Source: Sphingomonas bacterium
GTDB lineage: Bacteria; Pseudomonadota; Alphaproteobacteria; Sphingomonadales; Sphingomonadaceae
Length of the DNA: 11,503 nucleotides
NCBI GenBank assembly: GCA_026785645.1
Contig: JAJAZM010000064.1
Location: forward strand, 1 to 11,503
Reading direction: 5' to 3'
Shown: positions 1 through 5,949 of the stretch, piece after piece
Numbering within the stretch: the first letter of the stretch is position 1
Layout of the letters: each line of letters starts with the position of its first letter
Program-made: the position numbers and the translations under genes
The notes under the pieces: model-generated
What the model was told of the DNA's origin: nothing
Seen by the model: the letters and a program-made list of their open reading frames with translations, nothing else
Databases searched by the model: none

Positions 1-689
1 CGCTGGGACTGATGCTCCACGAGGTCGGGGTCAATGTCGATTGCCTGCCGATGCTCGACGTCCGCCAGCCGGGCGCGACCGACATCGTCGGCGACCGCGC
101 ACTTGGCTCGGAACCGATGCAGGTCGCGGCGCTCGGGCGGTCGATCCTCGACGGATTGGCGTCGGCCGGGGTGCTCGGGGTGATCAAGCATATCCCGGGA
201 CATGGGCGAGCGCTGTTCGACAGCCATCTGACGCTTCCGGTGGTCGATGCCGGCGAAGACGAACTGGCGATCGACCTCGAGCCGTTCGAACGCTTGCGCG
301 ACGCGGCGATGGGGATGACCAGCCACTTGCTCTACACCGTGTGGGACGCGACCCGACCCGCGAGCCAGTCGCCGACCATCATCCACGACATCATCCGCCA
401 GCGGATCGGGTTCGACGGCTTTTTGATGAGCGACGATATCGGGATGGAGGCATTGTCCGGCGACCATGGCCAGCGCGCCGTGGCCTGCGTCGCCGCGGGG
501 TGCGACGTGGCGCTGCATTGCGACGGCAAGATGGAGCATATGCGGCGTGTGGCAGCGGCCGTCCCCACGCTGTCTGACGAGGGCGAGGCGCGGCTGACGC
601 GGGCGATGGCGATGCGCTTTACCCCCGACGACGAAATGAATTTTGCCGAGGCGGTGGCCAAGCGGGATGCGTTGCTGGCTTTGGTCTGA
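1..689 (+). CDS. nagZ: Beta-N-acetylhexosaminidase NagZ, 3' part (5' end outside window)
   Basis: This glycoside hydrolase family 3 enzyme removes N-acetylglucosamine from 1,6-anhydro-muropeptides in the cytoplasm during peptidoglycan recycling. The reading frame is open from the window edge, so the gene is cut at its 5' side; about 228 codons are visible, against roughly 340 for a full NagZ. The family signature KHIPGHG lies at about nt 186-206. It is followed by the DSH loop (nt 219-227), whose Asp-His dyad is the NagZ-type acid/base. The motif MSDDIGMEA (around nt 426-452) carries the nucleophile Asp within SDD. The fragment also has the usual GDRALGSEP segment upstream of KHIPGHG. It ends in TGA at 687-689. 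The gene order nagZ-scpA-scpB-tat is familiar from sphingomonads, which supports the call. The family assignment is secure; substrate specificity is inferred. Confidence 0.93.
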   Translation, partial: LGLMLHEVGVNVDCLPMLDVRQPGATDIVGDRALGSEPMQVAALGRSILDGLASAGVLGVIKHIPGHGRALFDSHLTLPVVDAGEDELAIDLEPFERLRDAAMGMTSHLLYTVWDATRPASQSPTIIHDIIRQRIGFDGFLMSDDIGMEALSGDHGQRAVACVAAGCDVALHCDGKMEHMRRVAAAVPTLSDEGEARLTRAMAMRFTPDDEMNFAEAVAKRDALLALV

Positions 690-695
690 TCAAAA

Positions 696-800
696 GCCCC
701 TCCCTCCTCAGGGAGGAGTTGGGGTGGCTTTCTTCTTTTGAGTCGTTTGGCTCGCGGACGCTCGCACCCACCCCCGGCCCCTCCCTTTCAGGGAAGGGAG
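696..800. repeat. Pair of inverted REP-like palindromes between nagZ and scpA
   Basis: Two similar C-rich hairpins face each other. The first has arms CTCCCT (700-705) and AGGGAG (710-715) and is followed by a GTTGGGGTGG tail. The second has arms CTCCCTT (781-787) and AAGGGAG (794-800) and is preceded by CACCCACCCCCGG, the reverse complement of the same kind of tail. So one unit lies forward (696-727) and the other reversed (766-800), with about 38 bp between them. This pattern, palindrome plus GGGGTGG tail in an inverted pair, is typical of dispersed REP/BIME intergenic elements in high-GC alphaproteobacteria. There is no T-run, so it is not a classical intrinsic terminator, although it could stall or stabilise the nagZ-scpA transcript. 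Confidence 0.7.
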
Positions 801-820
801 TATGTTGTTACGCTTCGGTT

Positions 821-1567
821 ATGGACGATTTCGAGCCGGTCCCTGACCATTCCACGCTGACCCTGACCCTCGACGGGTGGGAGGGGCCGCTCGACCTGTT
901 GCTGACGCTGGCGCGGGCGCAGAAGGTCGATCTGGCGCAAATCTCGATCCTTGCGCTGACCGACCAATATATCGCCTACATCGACAATGCGAGCTCGCTC
1001 AAGCTCGAGGTGGCGGCCGATTATCTGGTGATGGCGGCGTGGCTGGCCTATCTCAAATCCTGCCTGCTGCTGCCCAAGGACCCGACGATCGACCCGAGTC
1101 CGGAGGAGCTTGTGCTCCGGCTCCAGCTTCGACTGCAGCGACTCGACGCAATGCGCGAGGCGGGGGCGCGGCTGCTGGGCCGAGACCGAATCGGGCGCGA
1201 CGTGTTTGCGCGCGGGAGCCCCGAGGGGTTGGCGCTGGTCAGGAACGTGCAGTGGAAGGCCGCCGCGTTCGACCTGTATGCAGCGTACGGACGGGTACGG
1301 GCGCGGACCCAGCCGGCGATGCACGTCGTCGCGCATCGCTCGGTGATGACGCTCGAGCATGCGATTGCGCGGGTGTCGGCATTACTCGGCGCAGCGATCG
1401 ACTGGACGACGCTGGAGAGCTTCCTGCCGGCGACGATCGACCCGGCCTATCGCAAGTCGGCGCTGGCCAGCTCGTTCGTCGCGACGCTTGAGCTGGCGCG
1501 GCAGGGGCGGCTGGAGATCGAGCAGGATAAAGCGTTTGACGAGCTTTACGTGCGACGAGTCGCATGA
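821..1567 (+). CDS. scpA: Segregation and condensation protein A
   Basis: ScpA is the kleisin subunit of the Smc-ScpA-ScpB condensin, which compacts and separates sister chromosomes. The product is 248 aa, a normal length. The N-terminal kleisin signature is clear: LDGWEGPLDLLLTLARAQKVDLAQIS, here split as LDGWEGPLDLLL and then ARAQKVDLAQIS, followed by TDQYIAYI and LVMAAWLAYLKSCLLLP. The C-terminal winged-helix part (about residues 175-248) contacts Smc. I chose ATG 821. An in-frame TTG at 719 would add 34 residues read through the REP hairpins and would not look like ScpA. No clean Shine-Dalgarno lies just before 821; the nearest purine run, GGGAAGGGAG, belongs to the repeat and is about 20 nt away. 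The gene ends with TGA at 1565-1567, 13 nt before scpB. Confidence 0.93.
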   Translation: MDDFEPVPDHSTLTLTLDGWEGPLDLLLTLARAQKVDLAQISILALTDQYIAYIDNASSLKLEVAADYLVMAAWLAYLKSCLLLPKDPTIDPSPEELVLRLQLRLQRLDAMREAGARLLGRDRIGRDVFARGSPEGLALVRNVQWKAAAFDLYAAYGRVRARTQPAMHVVAHRSVMTLEHAIARVSALLGAAIDWTTLESFLPATIDPAYRKSALASSFVATLELARQGRLEIEQDKAFDELYVRRVA

Positions 1568-1580
1568 CCGAGATCGCCAG

Positions 1581-2147
1581 GTGACCGAGCTGGAACGCGC
1601 CATCGAGGCGACCCTGTTCGCCTCGGCCGAGCCAATGACCGCCGAGGAGATTGGCGTGCAGGTCGGGGCCGACGACGTCGAGGCCGTGCTCGCGGGCCTT
1701 GCCGAGCGTTATGCCGGCCATGGCGTCGAATTGGTGACACGCGGCGGACGGTGGCACTTCCAGACCGCGCCCGACCTCGCGCATTTGCTCCGCCGCACCC
1801 GCGACGAGCCGCGCCGGCTGTCACGCGCGGCGACCGAATGCCTGGCGATCATCGCCTATCACGAGCCGACCAGCCGCGGCGAGATCGAGGCGATCCGCGG
1901 GGTGCAGATTTCCAAGGGCACGCTCGACGTGCTGATGGAGGCGGGCTGGGTGCGCACCGCCGGGCGGCGCGAGGGGCCGGGGCGGCCATTGCTCTATGCC
2001 ACGACGCCCGACTTCCTGACCCATTTCGGGTTGGGATCGCGCAAGGATCTGCCGGGGATCGACGATCTCAAGGCTGCCGGGCTGCTCGATCCCCTCGAAG
2101 AAGCCATCTTTGAGCTACAACTGGAAAGCGACGACGAGGAAGGCTAA
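1581..2147 (+). CDS. scpB: Segregation and condensation protein B
   Basis: ScpB is the winged-helix KITE-type partner of ScpA in the Smc complex. The product is 188 aa, with two winged-helix domains. The first begins ELERAIEATLFASAEPMT (residues about 3-20). The second contains the ScpB hallmark block ATECLAIIAYHEPTSRGEIE, then RGVQISKGTLDVLMEAGWV, GRREGPGRPLLYATT and FLTHFGLGSRKDLPG. The start is taken as GTG 1581, because this is the first start codon in frame that gives the family N-terminus. ATG 1564, which overlaps the scpA stop, is in another frame. The small gap after scpA implies one transcript and probable translational coupling. The acidic tail ends DDEEG. Confidence 0.93.
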   Translation: MTELERAIEATLFASAEPMTAEEIGVQVGADDVEAVLAGLAERYAGHGVELVTRGGRWHFQTAPDLAHLLRRTRDEPRRLSRAATECLAIIAYHEPTSRGEIEAIRGVQISKGTLDVLMEAGWVRTAGRREGPGRPLLYATTPDFLTHFGLGSRKDLPGIDDLKAAGLLDPLEEAIFELQLESDDEEG

Positions 2148-2180
2148 GAGGGACCCAACCTCATACCCCGGAGTTTTCAC

Positions 2181-2483
2181 ATGGGCGGTTTCAGCCTCTG
2201 GCATATCCTGATTTTCGCGGTGATCGTGCTGCTGTTGTTCGGCGGCAACCGCTTCTCCGCTATGATGGGCGATGTCGCCAAGGGGCTGAAGAGCTTCAAG
2301 AAGGGCATGACCGACGAGGAAGAGGCCAAGCCGCAAGATCGCGCATCGGATCGGAACGCCGACGAGCCGCGCCAGATTCCGCCGCAGAGCGCGCAACAGC
2401 AGCCGATCGACATCACCCCGCGTCCCGCCGACCCGGTGGTGCCGCCACCGCCGCCATCGTCGTCCACCGACCAGACTCGCTAG
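2181..2483 (+). CDS. tatA: Sec-independent protein translocase subunit TatA
   Basis: TatA multimerises at the inner membrane to form the export pathway for folded proteins with twin-arginine signal peptides. The 100-aa product has the standard plan. A short periplasmic N-terminus leads into one transmembrane helix (about residues 6-20), the FG hinge (F20-G21), a basic amphipathic helix (about 24-43, ending KGLKSFKKGM), and a disordered tail rich in acidic residues, Q and P (PPPPP near the C-terminus). A GGAG ribosome-binding site lies at 2170-2173, 7 nt before ATG 2181. The gene follows scpB by 33 nt and precedes tatB by 15 nt, so scpAB and tatABC are probably co-transcribed. The tail is slightly longer than in many TatA proteins. 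Confidence 0.93.
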   Translation: MGGFSLWHILIFAVIVLLLFGGNRFSAMMGDVAKGLKSFKKGMTDEEEAKPQDRASDRNADEPRQIPPQSAQQQPIDITPRPADPVVPPPPPSSSTDQTR

Positions 2484-2498
2484 TCGGGCCGACCGCCG

Positions 2499-2930
2499 AT
2501 GTTCGGCGTCGATACTTCGGAATTGCTGGTGGTCGCGGTGATCGCCTTGCTGTTCATCGGGCCCAAGGATCTGCCGCGGGTGATGATGCAGGTCGGCCGC
2601 TGGGTGGGCAAGGCGCGCGGCTATGCCCGGCACTTCACCTCGGGGGTCGAAAATGTCATCCGCGAGGCCGAGCTGGACGAAATGGAAAAGAAGTGGCGCG
2701 AGGAAAATCAGAAGATCCTCGCGGCCTATCCCGCCGATGCGCATTATCCCGAGCCAGTGCCTGCGGGAACCGAAGGGCCTGTCCTGAGCGGCGTCGAAGG
2801 GCCAGTGATGACTGCACTCCCGCCAGCGTCTGACGATCAGCCAGCACTACCGTTCGAGATGGCGCCGATCGAGGCACCTGCCGCGCCCGACGATGATCCG
2901 ACCCCGCCGGCCGAGCGACCGCTGCCATGA
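2499..2930 (+). CDS. tatB: Sec-independent protein translocase subunit TatB
   Basis: TatB pairs with TatC to form the receptor for twin-arginine signal peptides. The product is 143 aa. The N-terminus MFGVDTSELLVVAVIALLF carries the conserved transmembrane Glu (E8) and the hinge G21-P22 in IGPKDLP. An amphipathic helix follows (to about residue 70), then a variable, acidic and proline-rich tail. Within the tail, residues 91-102 read EGPVLSGVEGPV, encoded by a short direct repeat (separate entry). This looks like a small repeat element captured in frame in a region that tolerates insertion. The stop overlaps the tatC start as ATGA (2927-2930), so translation is coupled. The GP hinge and E8 distinguish it from TatA. 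Confidence 0.93.
   Translation: MFGVDTSELLVVAVIALLFIGPKDLPRVMMQVGRWVGKARGYARHFTSGVENVIREAELDEMEKKWREENQKILAAYPADAHYPEPVPAGTEGPVLSGVEGPVMTALPPASDDQPALPFEMAPIEAPAAPDDDPTPPAERPLP
2771..2803 (+). repeat. Short repeat element inside the tatB tail (PVLSGVEG-type)
   Basis: CGAAGGGCC occurs at 2771-2779 and again at 2795-2803, exactly 24 nt apart, with TGTCCTGAGCGGCGT between. Because 24 is a multiple of three, the frame is kept and the peptide EGPVLSGVEGPV results. The core GTCCTGAGC...GTCGAAGG matches, from memory, a dispersed short repeat that often appears in translated bacterial proteins as PVLSGVEG or LSLSKG-like peptides. The repeat is seen directly; its identity with that family is recalled, not searched. 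Confidence 0.6.
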
Positions 2931-3712
2931 TCGGCGACCTCGACGACAGCAAGGCGCCGTTGCTCGACCATCTGATCGAGCTTCGCCGCCGCTTATTGTG
3001 GTGCGTTGCCGCCTTGCTGGTCGGTTTTTTCGTATGTCTCAACTTCGCCAAGGAAATCTTTGCGGTGCTGGTCCAGCCGTTGCTTGCCGCAGGGCAGGGC
3101 AAGCTCATCTACACCGACATTTTCGAAGCCTTCTTCGTCGAGGTGAAGGTGGCGTTCTTCGCCGCCTTGATGATCGCCTTCCCGGTGCTTGCGACGCAGA
3201 TCTGGCGGTTCGTCGCGCCCGGGCTCTACGCCAAGGAGAAGCGCGCCTTCCTGCCGTTCCTGCTGGCGACCCCGTTATTCTTCGCGGCCGGGGCCAGCTT
3301 CGCTTATTATGTGGCGATGCCGTGGGCGCTCAAATTCCTGCTGAGCTTCGAGGGCAATGTCGGCGGGGTCGAGCAGGAGGCGCTTCCGGCGATCGGCAAT
3401 TACCTCAATTTCACCACCCGTTTCCTGTTCGGCTTCGGGGTCGCCTTCCTGGCGCCGGTGCTGCTGATGATCCTCGAGCGCGCCGGCATCGTGACGCTCG
3501 AACAATTGTCGAAATCGCGGCGCTACGCGATCGTCGCCTGCGCCGGCATATCGGCAGTGCTCACCCCGCCCGACGTGGTGTCGATGCTGCTGCTGCTGGT
3601 GCCGCTCTACTCGCTATATGAGTTTGCGCTGGTCGCGATCCGCCTGACCCACTGGCGAGCGAGCCGCAAAAAAGCGGCTGCCACGGCGGCAGCTCTCGAC
3701 AAGGACGATTAG
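2927..3712 (+). CDS. tatC: Sec-independent protein translocase subunit TatC
   Basis: TatC is the polytopic core of the twin-arginine receptor. The 261-aa product has six hydrophobic segments. The cytosolic N-terminus carries LLDHLIELRRRL with the conserved Glu (E19) used in signal-peptide recognition. The first cytosolic loop has FVAPGLYAKEKR with the second key Glu (E104), and MPWALKF begins near residue 131. The late motif TPPDVVSM (213-220) is also standard. The start ATG overlaps the tatB stop (ATGA). The C-terminus is a Lys/Ala-rich cytosolic tail. The stop TAG at 3710-3712 is followed 3 nt later by the first of three hairpins. No T-run follows, so there is no ordinary intrinsic terminator for the tat transcript. 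The gene is convergent with the minus-strand stress operon. Confidence 0.95.
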   Translation: MIGDLDDSKAPLLDHLIELRRRLLWCVAALLVGFFVCLNFAKEIFAVLVQPLLAAGQGKLIYTDIFEAFFVEVKVAFFAALMIAFPVLATQIWRFVAPGLYAKEKRAFLPFLLATPLFFAAGASFAYYVAMPWALKFLLSFEGNVGGVEQEALPAIGNYLNFTTRFLFGFGVAFLAPVLLMILERAGIVTLEQLSKSRRYAIVACAGISAVLTPPDVVSMLLLLVPLYSLYEFALVAIRLTHWRASRKKAAATAAALDKDD

Positions 3713-3715
3713 GAG

Positions 3716-3846
3716 CAAATTGTGAACCCGGGGGCGCCCGGACGCAATTTGGGCCCGAAGTCGTCACCGGGGGGGGGAGGGTTGACGACATCGGGCCCAT
3801 TTGAGTGGATAGTGAGAGCGGGGGGGCAAAAGGTCACTATCCGAAT
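3716..3846 (-). ncRNA. Predicted stress-induced small RNA with C-rich hairpin loops
   Basis: Reading the minus strand from the promoter at 3852-3876, the first transcribed bases (about 3844-3846) lead straight into hairpin A. Its stem is GGATAGTGA/TCACTATCC (9 bp, perfect; plus positions 3807-3815 and 3834-3842), with an 18-nt loop containing seven consecutive C. Hairpin B follows, a 16-position stem with 15 matches (3751-3766 against 3783-3798) and a loop containing CCCTCCCCCCCCC. Hairpin C follows, with outer arms CAAATTG/CAATTTG (3716-3722, 3745-3751) and inner arms CCGGG/CCCGG (3728-3732, 3737-3741). Hairpins B and C share one base at 3751. C-rich loops under an EcfG-type promoter recall GsrN of Caulobacter (sigma-T dependent, 5' C-rich loop) and the cuckoo/CcsR RNAs with CCUCC loops. 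I found no open reading frame and no U-rich terminator, so the 3' end is uncertain. The structure is seen; the function and strand are inferred. Confidence 0.62.
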
Positions 3847-3851
3847 ATCAT

Positions 3852-3876
3852 AACGCCAACTCCTGACGCGGGTTCC
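3852..3876 (-). promoter_or_regulatory. EcfG-type promoter facing the hairpin cluster
   Basis: On the minus strand the sequence is GGAAC (3876-3872), 16 nt, then CGTT (3855-3852), an exact match to the alphaproteobacterial general-stress consensus GGAAC-N16/17-CGTT. The expected start point, 6-8 nt downstream at about 3844-3846, falls 2-4 nt before hairpin A. No protein gene lies downstream on this strand except antisense tatC, so the promoter most simply serves a non-coding RNA. Confidence 0.75.
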
Positions 3877-3887
3877 GCAACTGCGTA

Positions 3888-3904
3888 AGTTTTTTGAAAA
3901 AACT
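3888..3904. other. A/T palindrome between phyP and the sRNA promoter
   Basis: AGTTTTTT (3888-3895) and AAAAAACT (3897-3904) are perfect inverted repeats around a single G. The site lies about 90 bp past the phyP stop and 12 bp before the -35 box of the putative sRNA. It gives a T-run on both strands, so it may act as a weak bidirectional terminator separating the two units. It lacks a GC-rich stem, and that makes the role doubtful. Confidence 0.35.
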
Positions 3905-3933
3905 GCCAAAACTGCCCGCTTGCCGAGGGTAAC

Positions 3934-4006
3934 GAAGCATCAGTCGGCGAAGACGCTTCAGTCGGGGAAGACGCTTCAGTCGGGGAAGACGCTTCAGTCG
4001 GGGAAG
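3934..4006. repeat. 18-bp tandem repeat spanning the phyP stop codon
   Basis: The unit GAAGACGCTTCAGTCGGG is present in three perfect copies (3949-3966, 3967-3984, 3985-4002). A shortened, degenerate copy lies on the left (3934-3948) and GAAGAC begins a further copy on the right. On the minus strand each unit reads TTC CCC GAC TGA AGC GTC, that is Phe-Pro-Asp-stop. The unit is six codons long, so it copies the last three codons and the stop codon of phyP in frame again and again. Each unit also contains the small palindrome GAAGCGTCTTC. Confidence 0.9.
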
Positions 4007-5526
4007 ACTGGCAGGTTGACGCTGACCCGGCCAAGCTTCTGTTCGAGCGGCGAGCGAAGCTGGCGGGAGAGGCCGGTGATGACTCGCTCGAACTGAATGC
4101 GCTCGATGCCCGGCTCCTCGCTAGTGGGGACGAGGGCATCGCTCGACACGGTCAGGCTGGCGGCCAGCTCGCTGACTCGCTTGAGCTCGATCTCGATCGG
4201 CTGCGCCGCGCCCTGGAGCATCGCGAATTCGATCAGTTCGGTGACGAAGAAGGCGACCGCGACCGCGGCGTCCTGGGTGGTGTGGAGCGAATCGGCATCG
4301 AGGTGAATCGATGCCCCCGCCGCGGTTTCAGGCGCCGAAGCGCGAAGGATCTGGCCAAGCTCGGTCAGCAGCGGGCGAAGCGCGATCCCGCGGCTTTCCT
4401 CAACCTCGGCGAAATGATTGCGATGAACCACCGACAGCGCGTCGACGCGGCGCCCGATGGCGGCATAAGCGGCACGCGATTCGGGCGCGGTCGCGCTTCG
4501 CCCGTGGATGCTGAGCAAGGACGCGATAACCTGGAGGTTGTTCTTCACCCGGTGATGGACTTCGCGCACCAGCCGGCGCTGGCCATGGAGCGCTTCCGCC
4601 ATCTGCTGTTCGGAGTTTTCCAAGCGATCGACCGCGCGCTCGAAGGCGGCACCGAGCGAGCGTATCTCGTCCGCCGCGCCGAGCCGCTCGGGAAGCACCA
4701 GCGCACCTTCGCCCGGCTGATAATCGGACACCGCGCGCTCGAGCCGGGCGAGCGGGACGAGCAGCAGGCGGCGCACCAGAAGCCAGCTGAGCAAGGCGGC
4801 GACGACCCACATCAGCAGCGGCAGGAACATCGATAGCCGGTCGATCAAGGTGAAATCGGCGAGACGCGTGCGCACCATCGCGGTCAGCTGCCCGCCGGCG
4901 ATCGGATAATTGGCAAGGCGGGTCGAGGACAAGCGCTCGGGCGCTGCGCGGATGATCAGGGTCTCGGCCTGGTCACGGATCGACAGGGCCACCGTCGCCG
5001 ACCCCGAGCCGTCCATCGCACGATCGAGCTCGGCGGCGGTCAGCTCGCCGGTTGCCATCCCGCCATTGACCCCGACCCGGAAGCGTACCGACCGAACAAT
5101 CGGGTTGATCCATGCGCGCAATGCGCCGGGGGCGACGATCTCGTTGTTGGTACCGGCGACGAATGCGCCGTGGACGCAGATCAACTCGCCGTCATCGCCG
5201 CGCACTGCGAAGCGGGTCGCGACCGACGGGGTGAGCGCGAGCGACTGGGAAATTGCAGGACAGGGATTAGCGGCGTCAGTGCGAAGTCCGGCATTGACGG
5301 CGATCCTGAGCGCAAGGGCGTTGCGCGCGATAAGGCCGTCGATCATCCGCGCCGCGACTTTGCCGTCCTCGTTGCTGTCGTAGAGCACCGCGCGCTGCGA
5401 ATCCTGAAGCGCGGCGCGCGCGGTCCAGGCCAAAGCGAGGCCGAGCGGGAACAAGGCCAAAGTGAGGAGGACCAGAAGCTTGGTTCCGGTCGACCAATTC
5501 GCGAAAGGCGAGGAGCGATGCGCCAT
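3994..5526 (-). CDS. phyP: PhyP-like HisKA_2 membrane sensor of the general stress response, degenerate ATPase
   Basis: The product is 510 aa. Transmembrane helix 1 spans about residues 16-36, a periplasmic domain about 37-230, transmembrane helix 2 about 231-256, and a HAMP-like linker about 250-312. The HisKA_2 dimerisation helix contains REVHHRVKNNLQ, with phospho-acceptor candidates H324/H325. The C-terminal part (about 400-505), where the ATPase should be, lacks recognisable catalytic boxes. The N-box position reads TELIEFAMLQG instead of NELVTNALKH-like, and no DxGxG motif follows. This fits PhyP of Sphingomonas, a negative regulator reported to act on PhyR as a phosphatase, rather than an active kinase. 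The only two cysteines, C89 and C117, are both in the periplasmic domain. The gene lies 41 nt after nepR on the same strand, and its 3' end is covered by a tandem repeat. ATG 5526 is the best start; the ribosome-binding site is weak. Confidence 0.85.
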   Translation of the reverse strand: MAHRSSPFANWSTGTKLLVLLTLALFPLGLALAWTARAALQDSQRAVLYDSNEDGKVAARMIDGLIARNALALRIAVNAGLRTDAANPCPAISQSLALTPSVATRFAVRGDDGELICVHGAFVAGTNNEIVAPGALRAWINPIVRSVRFRVGVNGGMATGELTAAELDRAMDGSGSATVALSIRDQAETLIIRAAPERLSSTRLANYPIAGGQLTAMVRTRLADFTLIDRLSMFLPLLMWVVAALLSWLLVRRLLLVPLARLERAVSDYQPGEGALVLPERLGAADEIRSLGAAFERAVDRLENSEQQMAEALHGQRRLVREVHHRVKNNLQVIASLLSIHGRSATAPESRAAYAAIGRRVDALSVVHRNHFAEVEESRGIALRPLLTELGQILRASAPETAAGASIHLDADSLHTTQDAAVAVAFFVTELIEFAMLQGAAQPIEIELKRVSELAASLTVSSDALVPTSEEPGIERIQFERVITGLSRQLRSPLEQKLGRVSVNLPVFPD

Positions 5527-5567
5527 CGGATCAGCGCTCGCTCATGATCGGGTAGCGGCGTGAGCGG

Positions 5568-5774
5568 CTAACTAAGCTTGCCGAGCAAATCGAGGAAATC
5601 GTCGGGAATGCGTTCGCCAAGCGTATTGTCATAAACCGATCGCAAGGCGCGGCCGACATCGCTGGGGGGTTTGGATCCGGCCGATATGCCACCCGAAGCC
5701 TTCGGCTTGGGCGTGCGCTTTTTTTCACGGCTGCCGACGGCGCGGCGGGACTCGTTACCAGTAGCGTCACTCAA
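5568..5774 (-). CDS. nepR: Anti-sigma factor NepR
   Basis: NepR is the small cytoplasmic anti-sigma factor that holds EcfG inactive until phosphorylated PhyR takes it away. The product is 68 aa. Its basic, low-complexity N-terminus (to about residue 37) is disordered in the family. The conserved core then reads VGRALRSVYDNTLGERIPDD followed by FLDLLGKL, which are the two helices that bind the sigma factor or PhyR. The start is TTG at 5774, with GGGGGA 7 nt upstream; no ATG or GTG is available in frame at a sensible place. It is the first gene of a nepR-phyP operon, divergent from phyR. In Rhizobiales nepR usually sits next to ecfG, whereas here it is separated from it by phyR and a small ORF. 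Confidence 0.93.
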   Translation of the reverse strand: MSDATGNESRRAVGSREKKRTPKPKASGGISAGSKPPSDVGRALRSVYDNTLGERIPDDFLDLLGKLS

Positions 5775-5924
5775 CCTCTCGTCCCCCTTACGCAGCCTGA
5801 CGCAGAACTAGACCACAGCATGCAGCGCAAACAGACTGCTCGGGTCGACCATTGTGTTGGCGCACCTACAATCCTGTGTTGCGCAACGTCAATTGCACAA
5901 TCAGCGCTTTGTGCATCAATCGGA

Positions 5925-5949
5925 AACCAAAGGCGCCCAGCTTTGTTCC
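5925..5949 (-). promoter_or_regulatory. nepR: Possible EcfG-type promoter for nepR-phyP
   Basis: The minus strand reads GGAAC (5949-5945), 16 nt, then GGTT (5928-5925), one base off the CGTT consensus. It would start an RNA near 5918 with a leader of about 145 nt before nepR. Feedback of EcfG on its anti-sigma factor is common in this system. The rest of the 295-bp nepR-phyR gap (5775-6069) shows several TTGCGCAA/TTGTGC-like dyads but no clear second promoter. The phyR ribosome-binding site AGGGAG lies at 6054-6059. Confidence 0.42.

Noticed and set aside
719..820. N-terminal extension of scpA from TTG 719
   Set aside because: The extra 34 residues are translated REP repeats and do not resemble ScpA; ATG 821 gives the family N-terminus.
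3716..3751. Hairpin C as an intrinsic terminator of tatC
   Set aside because: The stem is plausible, but GGGCCC follows instead of a T-run, so I do not call it a terminator.
3934..4006. Tandem repeat considered as a CRISPR array
   Set aside because: The units are 18 bp, directly adjacent, without spacers, and overlap a coding end.
4282..4836. Long open frame opposite phyP
   Set aside because: It is the antisense shadow of the HisKA_2/HAMP coding region, as expected at high GC content.
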